Shown piece after piece: positions 37,883-46,252 of a stretch of DNA of 64,000 bases. The stretch is from Nitrospiraceae bacterium UBA2600. Lineage in GTDB: Bacteria; Nitrospirota; Thermodesulfovibrionia; Thermodesulfovibrionales; Thermodesulfovibrionaceae. The stretch lies in contig DDKK01000001.1 in assembly GCA_002339325.1 (NCBI GenBank), positions 1-64,000 on the forward strand, in the 5' to 3' direction. The position numbers were made by a program, and so were the translations under genes. Each line of letters begins with the position of its first letter. The first letter of the stretch is position 1. The notes below the pieces were generated by a model. That model did no database searches, had not been told where the DNA came from, and saw nothing but the letters and a program-made list of their open reading frames with translations.

Positions 37883-39784
37883 TCACTCCTTTTTATCCAG
37901 CATATTTCTTATTTTATATAAAAGCTCATCGGCAGATATTGTTTTCTCTATGCTTTCAAACTCTTTTAAATCAATGGGGTGTCCGCTCATTATTATTGTC
38001 TTAATCTTATCACTGATTTTTCTTATCTGTTTTACAGTCTCTATACCAGAAATACCTGGCATAACAAGGTCTACAAGGCAGAGAGAGATTAACTCTTTGT
38101 TGTCCTCAACAATATTAACCGCCTCAAAACCGTCTGAAGCCTCTATTACACTATATCCAAAATCTTTTAATATCGCAGAGAAGTATCTTCTTATCTGCTC
38201 GTCATCGTCGACAACTAAAATAGTTTCATCTCCCTTAAGAGCTTTCCTATCAATAATGAGAGTATCTCTTTTTTCCTCATGAGGTAGATATATCTTGAAA
38301 GTTGTTCCTTTACCGGGCTCACTGTATACGTGTATGTGCCCTCCGTAGCCTTTTATTAATCCAAAAACCGTTGATAAACCCAAACCTGTTCCCTTCCCCT
38401 TGGGTTTTGTTGTGAAAAAGGGTTCAAATATCCGCTCTTTTGTCTCCTTGTCCATGCCAATTCCTGTATCTGTTACACAGATTGCCACATAGTGCCCTGG
38501 TTTTACTAAAGGATGGGTATAGTAATAATCCATGTCAAGATTAACATCCTTCAGACCTAAAGTGAGAGTTCCTCCATCGGGCATGGCATCTCTTGCATTA
38601 GTGACAAGATTCATAAGTATTACCTCAAGATGAGAGGGATCTATTCGGTATGATATTTCATCTTCTGGAATTTTTAACTTTACCTGTATGTCTCTTCCAA
38701 TTATTGGTCTTATGAACTCTGCAAACTCTAAGAGATATCTGCTTAAGTTTATTTTCTTTGATTCGCCTACAGCTTCCTTTCTACTAAAAGTTAGGAGATT
38801 TTTTGCGAGGTCTCGGGCTCTCTCTCCTGCTTCAATTATCTTTCTTGAGTAATTTTTAATAAGCGAATCCTCTATTTTTTCCTCAATAAGATTTGCAAAA
38901 CCGAGAATTCCCGAGAGAATATTATTAAATTCATGAGCAACCCTACCTGAAAGCAAACCTAAAGCTTGCATTTTATGCGAGTGAATAAGTTGCTCTTGTA
39001 TTTTCTTTCTCTCGGATATATCAATGATAGAGGCAATTGACTTTTTTGTATACGGTATCATTGCTACATTTATCAAAACATCCTTGATTTTTCCCTCTCT
39101 GTCTTTAATCTTTGCTTCATACTGCCGAGGTGCGAGATGAGGAGAAATTCTCCTTAACTTATGATACTCAATCATCGTGTTTAAGAGTTCCTCAGGAACA
39201 AAATCTGTCCATTTGAATTTTCCTTCAAGTTCTTTTTTAGAGTAACCTACTAAATCCTCCAACTCCTTGTTTACAAACTCAATAGTCATATCCTCATCGA
39301 CAACAACTATCGCCACACCTACAGAGGAGAGTATGGCATTTTGTTGCTCATAACTGTGAACTATCTCTGCATGCTGCTCTTTAAGCCTTTCTATGTAATC
39401 TAAAAATCTATCTCTTTGCTTATTTATAAGCTGACCAAGCATTTTTACAATCTCAACTGGAGAGTCTTCAGAGGCTCTTACTGAGTAGTCTCCCTGCTGA
39501 AGTTTTCTTAGGACATCAAAATGCTCGCAAATACCTATGGCTAATTCGTGATTGAGATTTAAAAACTCTTCTACTTCTTCTGTAAGTCTATGTATTGTAT
39601 CAACTAATTTCTTAAGACATCCTTTATCTGTAAAAATCGTAACTTTTTGAGAGGTATCGCCCTTAGAGAGACTTTCCAGAACTGAAATGCATTGATGGAG
39701 AATTTTGATAAAGTCTTCTCCATGTTGACAATTCTCAATTGAACAATGAAGGTTTAGTAAACTGCCACAAAGGTATTTCGCCAT
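37883..39784 (-). CDS. Cytosolic hybrid histidine kinase (HAMP-like, PAS, HisKA, HATPase, REC)
   Basis: A 633-residue kinase without transmembrane segments. Its N-terminus has four Cys within 30 residues (C6, C14, C19 and another near 31). A HAMP-like segment follows at about 100-135, then a PAS domain at about 145-260. HisKA has the phospho-acceptor in GRVAHEFNNILSGILG, and the HATPase has TNARDAMPDGG, DTGIGM and GKGTGLGLS. A C-terminal receiver holds VVDDDEQIRRYF and CLVDLVMPG. ATG 39784 behind AAGGA is chosen; TTG 39790 overlaps the tusA stop. It sits immediately downstream of the hydrogenase genes, so control of hydrogen or redox metabolism is an inference. No separate output regulator is adjacent. 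Confidence 0.88.
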   Translation of the reverse strand: MAKYLCGSLLNLHCSIENCQHGEDFIKILHQCISVLESLSKGDTSQKVTIFTDKGCLKKLVDTIHRLTEEVEEFLNLNHELAIGICEHFDVLRKLQQGDYSVRASEDSPVEIVKMLGQLINKQRDRFLDYIERLKEQHAEIVHSYEQQNAILSSVGVAIVVVDEDMTIEFVNKELEDLVGYSKKELEGKFKWTDFVPEELLNTMIEYHKLRRISPHLAPRQYEAKIKDREGKIKDVLINVAMIPYTKKSIASIIDISERKKIQEQLIHSHKMQALGLLSGRVAHEFNNILSGILGFANLIEEKIEDSLIKNYSRKIIEAGERARDLAKNLLTFSRKEAVGESKKINLSRYLLEFAEFIRPIIGRDIQVKLKIPEDEISYRIDPSHLEVILMNLVTNARDAMPDGGTLTLGLKDVNLDMDYYYTHPLVKPGHYVAICVTDTGIGMDKETKERIFEPFFTTKPKGKGTGLGLSTVFGLIKGYGGHIHVYSEPGKGTTFKIYLPHEEKRDTLIIDRKALKGDETILVVDDDEQIRRYFSAILKDFGYSVIEASDGFEAVNIVEDNKELISLCLVDLVMPGISGIETVKQIRKISDKIKTIIMSGHPIDLKEFESIEKTISADELLYKIRNMLDKKE

Positions 39785-39786
39785 TT

Positions 39787-40008
39787 TCAAATCCTTATAG
39801 TCACCTTGAGTTTATCACCCTGCTTTTCCATGTTAATTATGGTCTTTCCGAGTTTTTGACACCAGGCTTTAATATCCTTTTCAAAGGTAGGACAATCCCC
39901 GATTACCTCTATTATCTCTCCTTCTTTAAAATTGGGATATTGGGAACTCAGCTTTAAGATAGGATAAGGGCATTTTAATCCGCAGTAATCTAAGACTCTG
40001 TCTGCCAA
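39787..40008 (-). CDS. TusA-family sulfur carrier protein
   Basis: A 73-residue TusA/SirA/YeeD-fold protein with the sulfur-carrying motif DYCGLKCPYPILKL (CPYP at 13-16) and an extra Cys at 9. Family members relay persulfide sulfur for tRNA thiolation, cofactor synthesis or dissimilatory sulfur metabolism. It overlaps the hypC end by 19 bp. Association with hydrogenase genes is a hint of a sulfur/hydrogen link but not proof. Confidence 0.9.
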   Translation of the reverse strand: MADRVLDYCGLKCPYPILKLSSQYPNFKEGEIIEVIGDCPTFEKDIKAWCQKLGKTIINMEKQGDKLKVTIRI

Positions 40009-40244
40009 ATCTTTTCCTTCTCCTCCATGTCTTTAAATATTTTTTCAAATATTTTTAATGCTTCTTCAGCTTCATCTGGTTCCATTTTGTTTATGGCAAA
40101 GCCAGCATGAACAAGCACATAATCTCCAATCTTTGGTTCTTCCGGTAATAGCATAAGACTAATCTGCTTTCTCAAACCCATTACATCAACAGTAGCCATG
40201 TATCCGTCAATTTCTACTATTTTTGATGGCACTGCGAGACACAT
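39990..40244 (-). CDS. hypC: HypC/HupF hydrogenase maturation chaperone
   Basis: An 84-residue chaperone that carries the Fe(CN)2CO moiety. The essential Cys is residue 2 in MCLAVPSKIVEIDG, so ATG 40244 is chosen over 40256. The conserved GDYVLVHAGFAINKM is present. It overlaps the protease gene by 28 bp. The other maturation genes (hypA, B, D, E, F) are not in the window. Confidence 0.95.
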   Translation of the reverse strand: MCLAVPSKIVEIDGYMATVDVMGLRKQISLMLLPEEPKIGDYVLVHAGFAINKMEPDEAEEALKIFEKIFKDMEEKEKIWQTES

Positions 40245-40705
40245 TTTATCCCCCATCTTTTAAGTATTTCTAAAATTTCTTTAGTAAGTTCATTTAGTTT
40301 ACCAGCCACAACAGGTGTAAGGTCAAGACCAAGGTCTATATTTTCAGGTTGAATACCCACAAGAACAAGCTCTTCAGGCATATAACCCATCAGCCTTGCC
40401 ACTTCAAGTAAGTCCTGAACTCCTACGTGATGGACAGAAAGTTTTGTTTTAAGATAAGGAGGTATCTCATCCCCTCTCAAAACCTTTATGAAGCCTGGCT
40501 CTTTTCCAAAATCAACAACATCGATAATCATAATTTTTTTATATTTTTCGATATACGGCAGAAGTTCGAGACCCAAAGTTCCTCCATCGATGATTTCAAT
40601 AGGTGGATGAAAACTATAATCTTTCTTTAAAGCTTCAGCAACCTTCGGGCCTACCCCTTCGTCTTGCATTAAAATATTTCCTACACCAATTATGCAAATA
40701 TCCAT
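40217..40705 (-). CDS. Hydrogenase maturation endopeptidase (HyaD/HupD type)
   Basis: A 162-residue nickel-dependent maturation protease of family M52. It has GVGNILMQDEGVGPKVAEAL (Glu metal ligand), IIDVVDFGKEPG (Asp) and HHVGVQDLLEVARL (His). It removes the C-terminal tail of the hydrogenase large subunit after Ni insertion. ATG 40705 has a GGAGA site; TTG 40717 is less likely. It lies downstream of the large subunit gene after a hairpin. Confidence 0.93.
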   Translation of the reverse strand: MDICIIGVGNILMQDEGVGPKVAEALKKDYSFHPPIEIIDGGTLGLELLPYIEKYKKIMIIDVVDFGKEPGFIKVLRGDEIPPYLKTKLSVHHVGVQDLLEVARLMGYMPEELVLVGIQPENIDLGLDLTPVVAGKLNELTKEILEILKRWGIKCVSQCHQK

Positions 40706-40720
40706 CTTTTTCTCCAATTA

Positions 40721-40750
40721 AAAAGCCCTCCTTTGTGGGGAGGGCTTTTT
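40721..40750 (-). terminator. Hairpin with T-run between hydrogenase structural and maturation genes
   Basis: AAAAGCCCTCC at 40721-40731 pairs perfectly with GGAGGGCTTTT at 40739-40749, with a 7-nt loop and T/A runs on both sides. Read on the minus strand it lies 22 bp after the large-subunit stop and ends in TTTTT. It is a likely partial terminator or mRNA stabiliser within the operon. Confidence 0.75.
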
Positions 40751-40770
40751 AAATTTTTATTTGTTCTAAT

Positions 40771-42441
40771 TTATTCTTCCCTTACTTCAACGATATGCAT
40801 ACCACATGCCATGCATGGGTCAAAGGAGTGAATAGTTCTTAGAAGTTCAAGGGGCTGTTTCGAATCAGCTACAGGTGTATTAATAAGAGCCTCCTCAACA
40901 GGACCTCTTACACCCTTGTGGTCTCTTGGTGAAAGATTCCATGTAGATGGCACTACCATCTGATAGTTTTCAATCTTCTTATTCTTTATTACAATATAGT
41001 GAGATAGAGCACCACGAGGAGCATCATGCCAACCCATACCTTTTGCCTCTGCAGGCCAGGTCTTGGGATCCCACTTTTCAGTATTAGCAATCTTATAGTC
41101 ACCGTTTTTAATATTGGTCGCAAGCTCATTTATAAAGTCTTTAGTCTTGTAGGCAGTAACAAGAGCTATAATTCCTCTTGCCGCTGTTCTTCCAAGAGTG
41201 GAGAACAAAGCTTCGGGTCCGACACCGAGTTTTTTCATTACCATATCTGCTGCTTCCTTAACTTCCTTATGCCCTGAAGCATAGGCTACAAGCACTCTTG
41301 CAAGAGGACCTACTTCCATTGGAAGGTCTTCATATCTTGGTGCTTTACCCCAACTGTATTTACCGTCTACATTGAGATACTCATATGGTGGTTTAGGTCC
41401 TGTATAATTAGGCACTGTCTCTCCATCCCAAGGATGAAGTCCTGCATTTTCTCCCTTGGAATATTTGTAGTATGAGCGAGTGATGTATTCCTGAATCTTT
41501 TTGTGGTCAACGGGATATATTTCCTTTAGATTTTTGTTCTTTATAATTCCTGCTGGTAGCCAGAGTTTTCCATTTGCCTCTGGATACTCACCACAGGCAA
41601 GGAAATTCACATTTCCACCATATTTTGCCCAATCTTTGTAGAAAGATGCGACTGCAATAAGGTCTGGAATATATACTTTTTCAACAAACTCAATAGCCAT
41701 ATCAGCATATTTATTTAAAGCAGCAATAGTGCCAGCATTAATTGCATTCTGGCTTTCTGGGTCTATTGGAATTGCCATTCCACCTACTAAGAAGGTCTGG
41801 GGATGTGGGTTTTTTGCACCGAGCATTGCCATCATCTTGATAACTTCTCTTTGCCAATCAAGAGCCTCAAGATAATGGGCAACGGCCATTAAATTAGCTT
41901 CTGGTGGCAATTTATATGCAGGATGTCCCCAATAGCCATTGCTAAATATTCCAAGCTGTCCTCTCTCTACAAAGGCTTTCAGTTTGTCCTGAACAGCCTT
42001 GAAGTATGTTGTTGAATTATTAGGCCATGGAGAAATGCTCTTAGCAAGTTCAGAGGTTTTTGCTGGATCTGCTTTGAGAGCTGATACAACATCAACCCAA
42101 TCAAGAGCATGAAGATGATAGAAATGAATTACGTGGTCTTGAACACACTGATTTGCCATTATGAGATTTCTGATAAGGTCAGCATTTCTTGGAACTTTAA
42201 TCTTCAATGCATCTTCTACTGCTCTTATTGATGCCATTGCATGAACAGTTGTACAGACACCGCAAAGCCTCTGCACAAAAACCCATGCTTCTCTTGGGTC
42301 TCTTCCTTTCATTATTACTTCTATTCCACGCCACATTGTACAGGATGAATAGGCATCTTTCACCTTTCCATCGGCAACTACTGCTTCACACCTTAAATGT
42401 CCCTCAATCCTTGTAACTGGATCAATTACTAATCTTGCCAT
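40771..42441 (-). CDS. [NiFe] hydrogenase large subunit
   Basis: A 556-residue catalytic subunit. The N-terminal Ni ligand motif is RLCGVCTTVHA and the C-terminal one is DPCMACGMH, so all four ligands are Cys (no Sec). The seven residues after His (IVEVREE) form the tail removed by the maturation protease. It pairs with the Tat-exported small subunit 16 bp upstream and would oxidise H2 in the periplasm (group 1 uptake type). No cytochrome b or c subunit gene is in the operon, so the electron acceptor is unknown. Confidence 0.96.
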   Translation of the reverse strand: MARLVIDPVTRIEGHLRCEAVVADGKVKDAYSSCTMWRGIEVIMKGRDPREAWVFVQRLCGVCTTVHAMASIRAVEDALKIKVPRNADLIRNLIMANQCVQDHVIHFYHLHALDWVDVVSALKADPAKTSELAKSISPWPNNSTTYFKAVQDKLKAFVERGQLGIFSNGYWGHPAYKLPPEANLMAVAHYLEALDWQREVIKMMAMLGAKNPHPQTFLVGGMAIPIDPESQNAINAGTIAALNKYADMAIEFVEKVYIPDLIAVASFYKDWAKYGGNVNFLACGEYPEANGKLWLPAGIIKNKNLKEIYPVDHKKIQEYITRSYYKYSKGENAGLHPWDGETVPNYTGPKPPYEYLNVDGKYSWGKAPRYEDLPMEVGPLARVLVAYASGHKEVKEAADMVMKKLGVGPEALFSTLGRTAARGIIALVTAYKTKDFINELATNIKNGDYKIANTEKWDPKTWPAEAKGMGWHDAPRGALSHYIVIKNKKIENYQMVVPSTWNLSPRDHKGVRGPVEEALINTPVADSKQPLELLRTIHSFDPCMACGMHIVEVREE

Positions 42442-42456
42442 ACATGCCCCCTTTAT

Positions 42457-43485
42457 TTATTCCTTATTTTCTTTCTTTGTTAAACCGGCTACTGCCATTG
42501 CTCCAAGACCTATCTTGGAAGCCTTTGCAAAGAAGCCCTCTCTTTTGCCTGAATCAGCATAAAATGGAGAGTTAGCATCCCAGAATTTTGGCTCTGAGCA
42601 GGCAACACAGGGATGTCCTGCCATGACAGGCCAGCTTACACCGTCATTCCATCTAATGGTAGGACAGTTGTGGTAGGCAAAGGGTCCTTTGCAACCAAGC
42701 TCATAGAGACACCATCCAAGCCTGTGTCCTTTGTCTCCCCATGCCTTGGCGAATTCCTGTGTATCAAAATGACCTCTTCTTTCGCAGTTATCATGAATAA
42801 GAATGCCATGAGCAAATAGAGGTCTTCCAAGATTGTCAGTTTTTGGAAGTTTTCCAAAGGTGAGGAAATAAACTACTGTAGCAGTGAAGTTCTCTACATT
42901 TAGAGGACAGCCTGGAAGATTAATTACAGGCTTATCTTTGATTATATCTCTTACACCTACGGCTCCCGTGGGATTAGGTTTTGCTGCTGGAATACCACCA
43001 TAAGTTGCACAAGTGCCAATTGCAATTATAGCAGCAGCGTCTTTAGCAACTTCTTTCATTATGTCAACAGATGATCTGCCACCAATACAGCAGTAAATGC
43101 CACCATCTTTTGGAGAAATTGCGCCTTCCACTACAACAAGATATTTGCCCTTATACTTCTTAATCGCATCATGAAGGGATTTTTCAGCCTGATGTCCTGC
43201 CGCTGCCATTATTGTCTCGTGATACTCAAGAGATACTACATCGAGAACAATCTGTCCTATTGTTGGTTTTGTTGCTCTTAAAACACTTTCACTACAGCCT
43301 GTGCAGTCCTGAAAATGTAGCCATACTACTACTGGCTTTTCTTTTTTCTCCATTGCTTCTGCAATCTTTGGAACATAAGAGGAGGAGAGTCCTAAAACAG
43401 CCGCTGTAGATGCACAGAATTTAAGGAAGTCTCTTCTTGAAACCCCGCGACGAACCAATCCTTCATAGATTGTTCCTTTATCCAT
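42457..43485 (-). CDS. [NiFe] hydrogenase small subunit, Tat-exported
   Basis: A 342-residue electron-transfer subunit with a Tat signal (SRRDFLKF at 16-23 and a hydrophobic stretch after it). The proximal cluster motif is CTGCSESVLRA, with later cysteines in IGTCATYGG and LPGCPLNVENF. The medial/distal clusters use CERRGHFD, CLYELGCKGP and HPCVACSEP. The C-terminus has only a weak hydrophobic patch (IGLGAMAVAGL) rather than a full anchor, suggesting a soluble periplasmic enzyme. It is the first gene of the hydrogenase operon. Confidence 0.96.
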   Translation of the reverse strand: MDKGTIYEGLVRRGVSRRDFLKFCASTAAVLGLSSSYVPKIAEAMEKKEKPVVVWLHFQDCTGCSESVLRATKPTIGQIVLDVVSLEYHETIMAAAGHQAEKSLHDAIKKYKGKYLVVVEGAISPKDGGIYCCIGGRSSVDIMKEVAKDAAAIIAIGTCATYGGIPAAKPNPTGAVGVRDIIKDKPVINLPGCPLNVENFTATVVYFLTFGKLPKTDNLGRPLFAHGILIHDNCERRGHFDTQEFAKAWGDKGHRLGWCLYELGCKGPFAYHNCPTIRWNDGVSWPVMAGHPCVACSEPKFWDANSPFYADSGKREGFFAKASKIGLGAMAVAGLTKKENKE

Positions 43486-43518
43486 ACAAGCCCCCTGAAA
43501 AGATTTTTTTGTATAAAG

Positions 43519-43547
43519 AGTTTATATCTTTTTTTCTAATTTGTCAA
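43519..43547 (-). promoter_or_regulatory. Candidate hydrogenase operon promoter
   Basis: On the minus strand TTGACA (43547-43542) is followed after 17 bp by TAAACT (43524-43519), or after 15 bp by TATAAA (43526-43521). Its -35 element coincides with that of the divergent oxidoreductase promoter. Confidence 0.5.
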
Positions 43548-43570
43548 GAGGTATGCGGAATAATTATAAT
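43541..43570 (+). promoter_or_regulatory. Candidate promoter of the divergent oxidoreductase gene
   Basis: TTGTCA (43541-43546) and a perfect TATAAT (43565-43570) are separated by 18 bp. The expected start of transcription is within 2-3 nt of the ATG at 43580, and no ribosome site is present, so the message may be leaderless. Confidence 0.5.
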
Positions 43571-43579
43571 AAATAACTT

Positions 43580-44542
43580 ATGAAGAAACTAAAAGTTGCT
43601 ATAATAGGTGCAGGACCTGCCGGAATTTCTTCAGCTGTTGAATTTAAAGCCGAAGGAATAAGTAATATCCATATATTTGAGAAGGGTAGCAAATTCTGCT
43701 CTACTATAAGAAGACTTTATCCAGCCGGTAAGAGAGTGGATAAAGATTATAAAGGTGTAATCGCTTCAACAGAAGGTATATGTTTTTTTGACACAGAGAC
43801 TAAAGAGGAATTTCTGCATAGAATGAAGAAATACATAAATGACTATGAAATTCAAATTGACTATAATATTGAGATTAACGGTCTTGAGAAAAAAGGAGAC
43901 GATTATGTTATAAAGGCAGGTAGTTTCCACGTTGCTCAGGCAAGGTTTGTAATAATAGCAACCGGTGTATTTGACAAACCTAAGAGGCCCTCCTATCCTA
44001 TACCCGAAAAAATAAAAGACAGGGTTTTTTTTGAATTGCCGAAAGAACTACCAGAAGGAGAAAAGATATTAATTGTAGGTGGAGGAAACACCGCTGCTGA
44101 GATTGCCTGTATGCTGGCGGGTAAATGTGATGTTTATCTTTCATACAGAAGACCGCAATTTTTCAGAATTAACGAAGAAAATCTTAAAGAACTTGAAAAA
44201 AGAAAAGATGATATTACCTTTTTTCTGGGCACAGAAATAAAAGCCTTAGAGGAAGATAAAGATTCTGTAAAGGTAATATTTCATGACGGCCATACAGAAG
44301 TCTTTTCTAAAATTTTTTATTGTCTGGGTGGAAGCACTCCTAAAAATCTTCTTCAAAAGATGGGGGTTGAATTCAGGGATAATTCTCCTGTAATCGATGA
44401 ATTTGGAGAGAGTAATCTTGAAAGGGTCTTTTTAGTAGGAGACATTGCCACCAAAAGAGGCTCTATAATTAATGCCTTCAACTCTGCCCATAGGGCTGTA
44501 AAAAGAATTTTTGAGAAATATCATAGCCTTATTAAATCTTAA
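43580..44542 (+). CDS. FAD/NAD(P)-dependent oxidoreductase (YpdA/thioredoxin reductase-like)
   Basis: A 320-residue two-dinucleotide-binding flavoprotein. The FAD motif is IGAGPAGISSAVEF at the N-terminus, the NAD(P) motif is VGGGNTAAEIACMLAG, and FLVGDIA is the C-terminal FAD motif. The CxxC redox disulfide of thioredoxin reductase is absent, so it resembles YpdA-type or ferredoxin-NADP reductase-like enzymes. It is divergent from the hydrogenase operon with a shared -35 region. It overlaps the convergent lipoprotein gene by 4 bp. Substrate unknown. Confidence 0.85.
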   Translation: MKKLKVAIIGAGPAGISSAVEFKAEGISNIHIFEKGSKFCSTIRRLYPAGKRVDKDYKGVIASTEGICFFDTETKEEFLHRMKKYINDYEIQIDYNIEINGLEKKGDDYVIKAGSFHVAQARFVIIATGVFDKPKRPSYPIPEKIKDRVFFELPKELPEGEKILIVGGGNTAAEIACMLAGKCDVYLSYRRPQFFRINEENLKELEKRKDDITFFLGTEIKALEEDKDSVKVIFHDGHTEVFSKIFYCLGGSTPKNLLQKMGVEFRDNSPVIDEFGESNLERVFLVGDIATKRGSIINAFNSAHRAVKRIFEKYHSLIKS

Positions 44543-45390
44543 AGAGAAAGCCTTTTTATTTCCTCTATGATTTTTATTTCCTTGCTTTGATTACCAAGCC
44601 CTCTCCATATCTCAAGAGTCCTGTTAAAATACTCTATAGCTTTTCTTTTTTCACCAGCGTTGCTGTAAAATCTGCCCAGCATTTCCATATCAAGGCCTAT
44701 TTTCTCAGGAATTGCAATTTCTTTGTCAATTTCCAAAGCCCTAAGGAGATATTTTTCTGCTAAGTTATGCTTTCCTTTTGAATAAATCTCTCCAAGTAAT
44801 CTCCAAGAATTGGCTTCTTCAATTCTTGATATATTTTTGTTTAGAGACAAAGCCTCCTTTATTAAATTTTCTGCTTCGTTAGGCTCACCTACTCTTAACT
44901 TTATCCTTGATAGGAGATTTAGGGCTTTAATCCTCATTAAAACTGACTCGGACTTTGTAAGTCTCTTTAAGGAATTTTCATCGTTTTTTCCTTTTAAAAA
45001 CTCAATCCTTGCTCTTTCAAAGATGATTTCTTCCTCTACATTTCTATCAATAGAGGACTTCTCTGAAAGTCTTAAAGCAGATTCAACGCATGACGAAGCA
45101 TCTTCAATTTTATCTAAAGAAGAATAAAGTCGGGACAGACTAATTAAAATAATAACGGAGGAATTGTCATCCTGTATTAGTCTGGCTTTTTTATAGGCTT
45201 CTTTGTAAATTAGTTCTGCCGCTTGAATATCTCCTCTCTCAAAAGCCTTATTTGCCTGAAGTATTAAGCTGCTGAGTTCGCTTATCCTGTGTGGCTGTTC
45301 AACGGGTGCCCTGTAGCAACTGATAACTGTGACAAGCAAAAGCGTTATAACGCAAAGCTTCAAACTACTTCTCATAAGTATCTGCCTCAA
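44539..45390 (-). CDS. TPR-repeat lipoprotein of the Mla-like operon
   Basis: A 283-residue protein. A signal with lipobox TVISC is followed by about six TPR-like helical repeats (for example AFERGDIQAAELIYKEAYKKA, and near the C-terminus AGEKRKAIEYFNRTLEIW). It is probably tethered to the periplasmic face of a membrane. The start overlaps the MlaD gene by 26 bp. It may replace the MlaC/MlaB components missing from this operon, which is a guess from context. Confidence 0.8.
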   Translation of the reverse strand: MRQILMRSSLKLCVITLLLVTVISCYRAPVEQPHRISELSSLILQANKAFERGDIQAAELIYKEAYKKARLIQDDNSSVIILISLSRLYSSLDKIEDASSCVESALRLSEKSSIDRNVEEEIIFERARIEFLKGKNDENSLKRLTKSESVLMRIKALNLLSRIKLRVGEPNEAENLIKEALSLNKNISRIEEANSWRLLGEIYSKGKHNLAEKYLLRALEIDKEIAIPEKIGLDMEMLGRFYSNAGEKRKAIEYFNRTLEIWRGLGNQSKEIKIIEEIKRLSL

Positions 45391-46252
45391 TTGGTCTTAT
45401 CTCTTTTTTCCTTATGCCCTCTCTTATAGGCCAAAGTCCCTTTATGCTTTGAAGAATTTCATCAATGTCCTGCATACTCTTTTTTGTCTGCTCAATCATC
45501 AAAGGCATATCTTTTTTGGTTACTCCCTTTATTGCCGTGGCCGTATCATGCAGTTCCTTAGAAAGACTTTGTAGTAATCTTATTAATTCTTTTATTTCCT
45601 CTACTGTTTTATCTGATTTGTCTGCTATCTCGGGGATTTTTCTGTTTAGTTCCACAAGAAGAATATTAAGCTGATTAGTTGTTTCAATAAGATTATGAGA
45701 AACCCTCTCGATGTTATTAATACTTTTCTTAATATTACCCTCAGGTTCATTAATGTAATTTATTGTTTCTTTCACTCCCTTTAGAATCTCAGAAATCTCC
45801 TCTTTAAGCTCTCCTGCAATCTCTTCAATTCCTGCCTGTCTAAAAAATTTTATAGTCTGTCCTGGTTTTAAAGGTTGACCCTTACCTGGTAGTATTTCAA
45901 TATAAGACTCTCCGATAAAGCCTTCCTTAGAAAATAAAGCTACCGTGCCATCTCTGAACCATTTGGCATGAGACTCTTCAATAGAGAGGGTTAACTTTAC
46001 AAATCCATCGTCCTGAAGCTCCATTTTTTTCACTCTACCAATTTTAAAACCAGAAATTCTAACAGGCATACCCACATACAAACCTGTAGCCTTTGAAGTA
46101 AGACAGTAAAAATCTTTCTTTTTTGTAAAAAATCCCCTTTCTTTTCCTGCAAAATATAAAAATATTAAAGCCCCTACTATCGCTGTAATAATAAAAACAA
46201 GAATTTTTCCTCTTAGAAAAATAAATCGAGAGTCTGTTTCTTTAATTTTCAC
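45365..46252 (-). CDS. MlaD/MCE-family substrate-binding protein
   Basis: A 295-residue MCE protein. One N-terminal transmembrane helix (about 15-33) anchors it. The MCE domain follows at about 40-118 (ATGLYVGMPVRISGFKIGRV, then KEGFIGESYIEILPG), and a long helical C-terminal tail runs to about 280. MCE hexamers bind lipids between inner and outer membranes. It overlaps the ATPase-like gene by 11 bp. Confidence 0.92.
   Translation of the reverse strand: MKIKETDSRFIFLRGKILVFIITAIVGALIFLYFAGKERGFFTKKKDFYCLTSKATGLYVGMPVRISGFKIGRVKKMELQDDGFVKLTLSIEESHAKWFRDGTVALFSKEGFIGESYIEILPGKGQPLKPGQTIKFFRQAGIEEIAGELKEEISEILKGVKETINYINEPEGNIKKSINNIERVSHNLIETTNQLNILLVELNRKIPEIADKSDKTVEEIKELIRLLQSLSKELHDTATAIKGVTKKDMPLMIEQTKKSMQDIDEILQSIKGLWPIREGIRKKEIRPIEADTYEK

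Noticed and set aside
40771..42441. Possible [NiFeSe] hydrogenase, since the genome seems to use Sec
   Set aside because: The C-terminal ligand motif is DPCMACGMH with TGC codons, so it is the Cys form.
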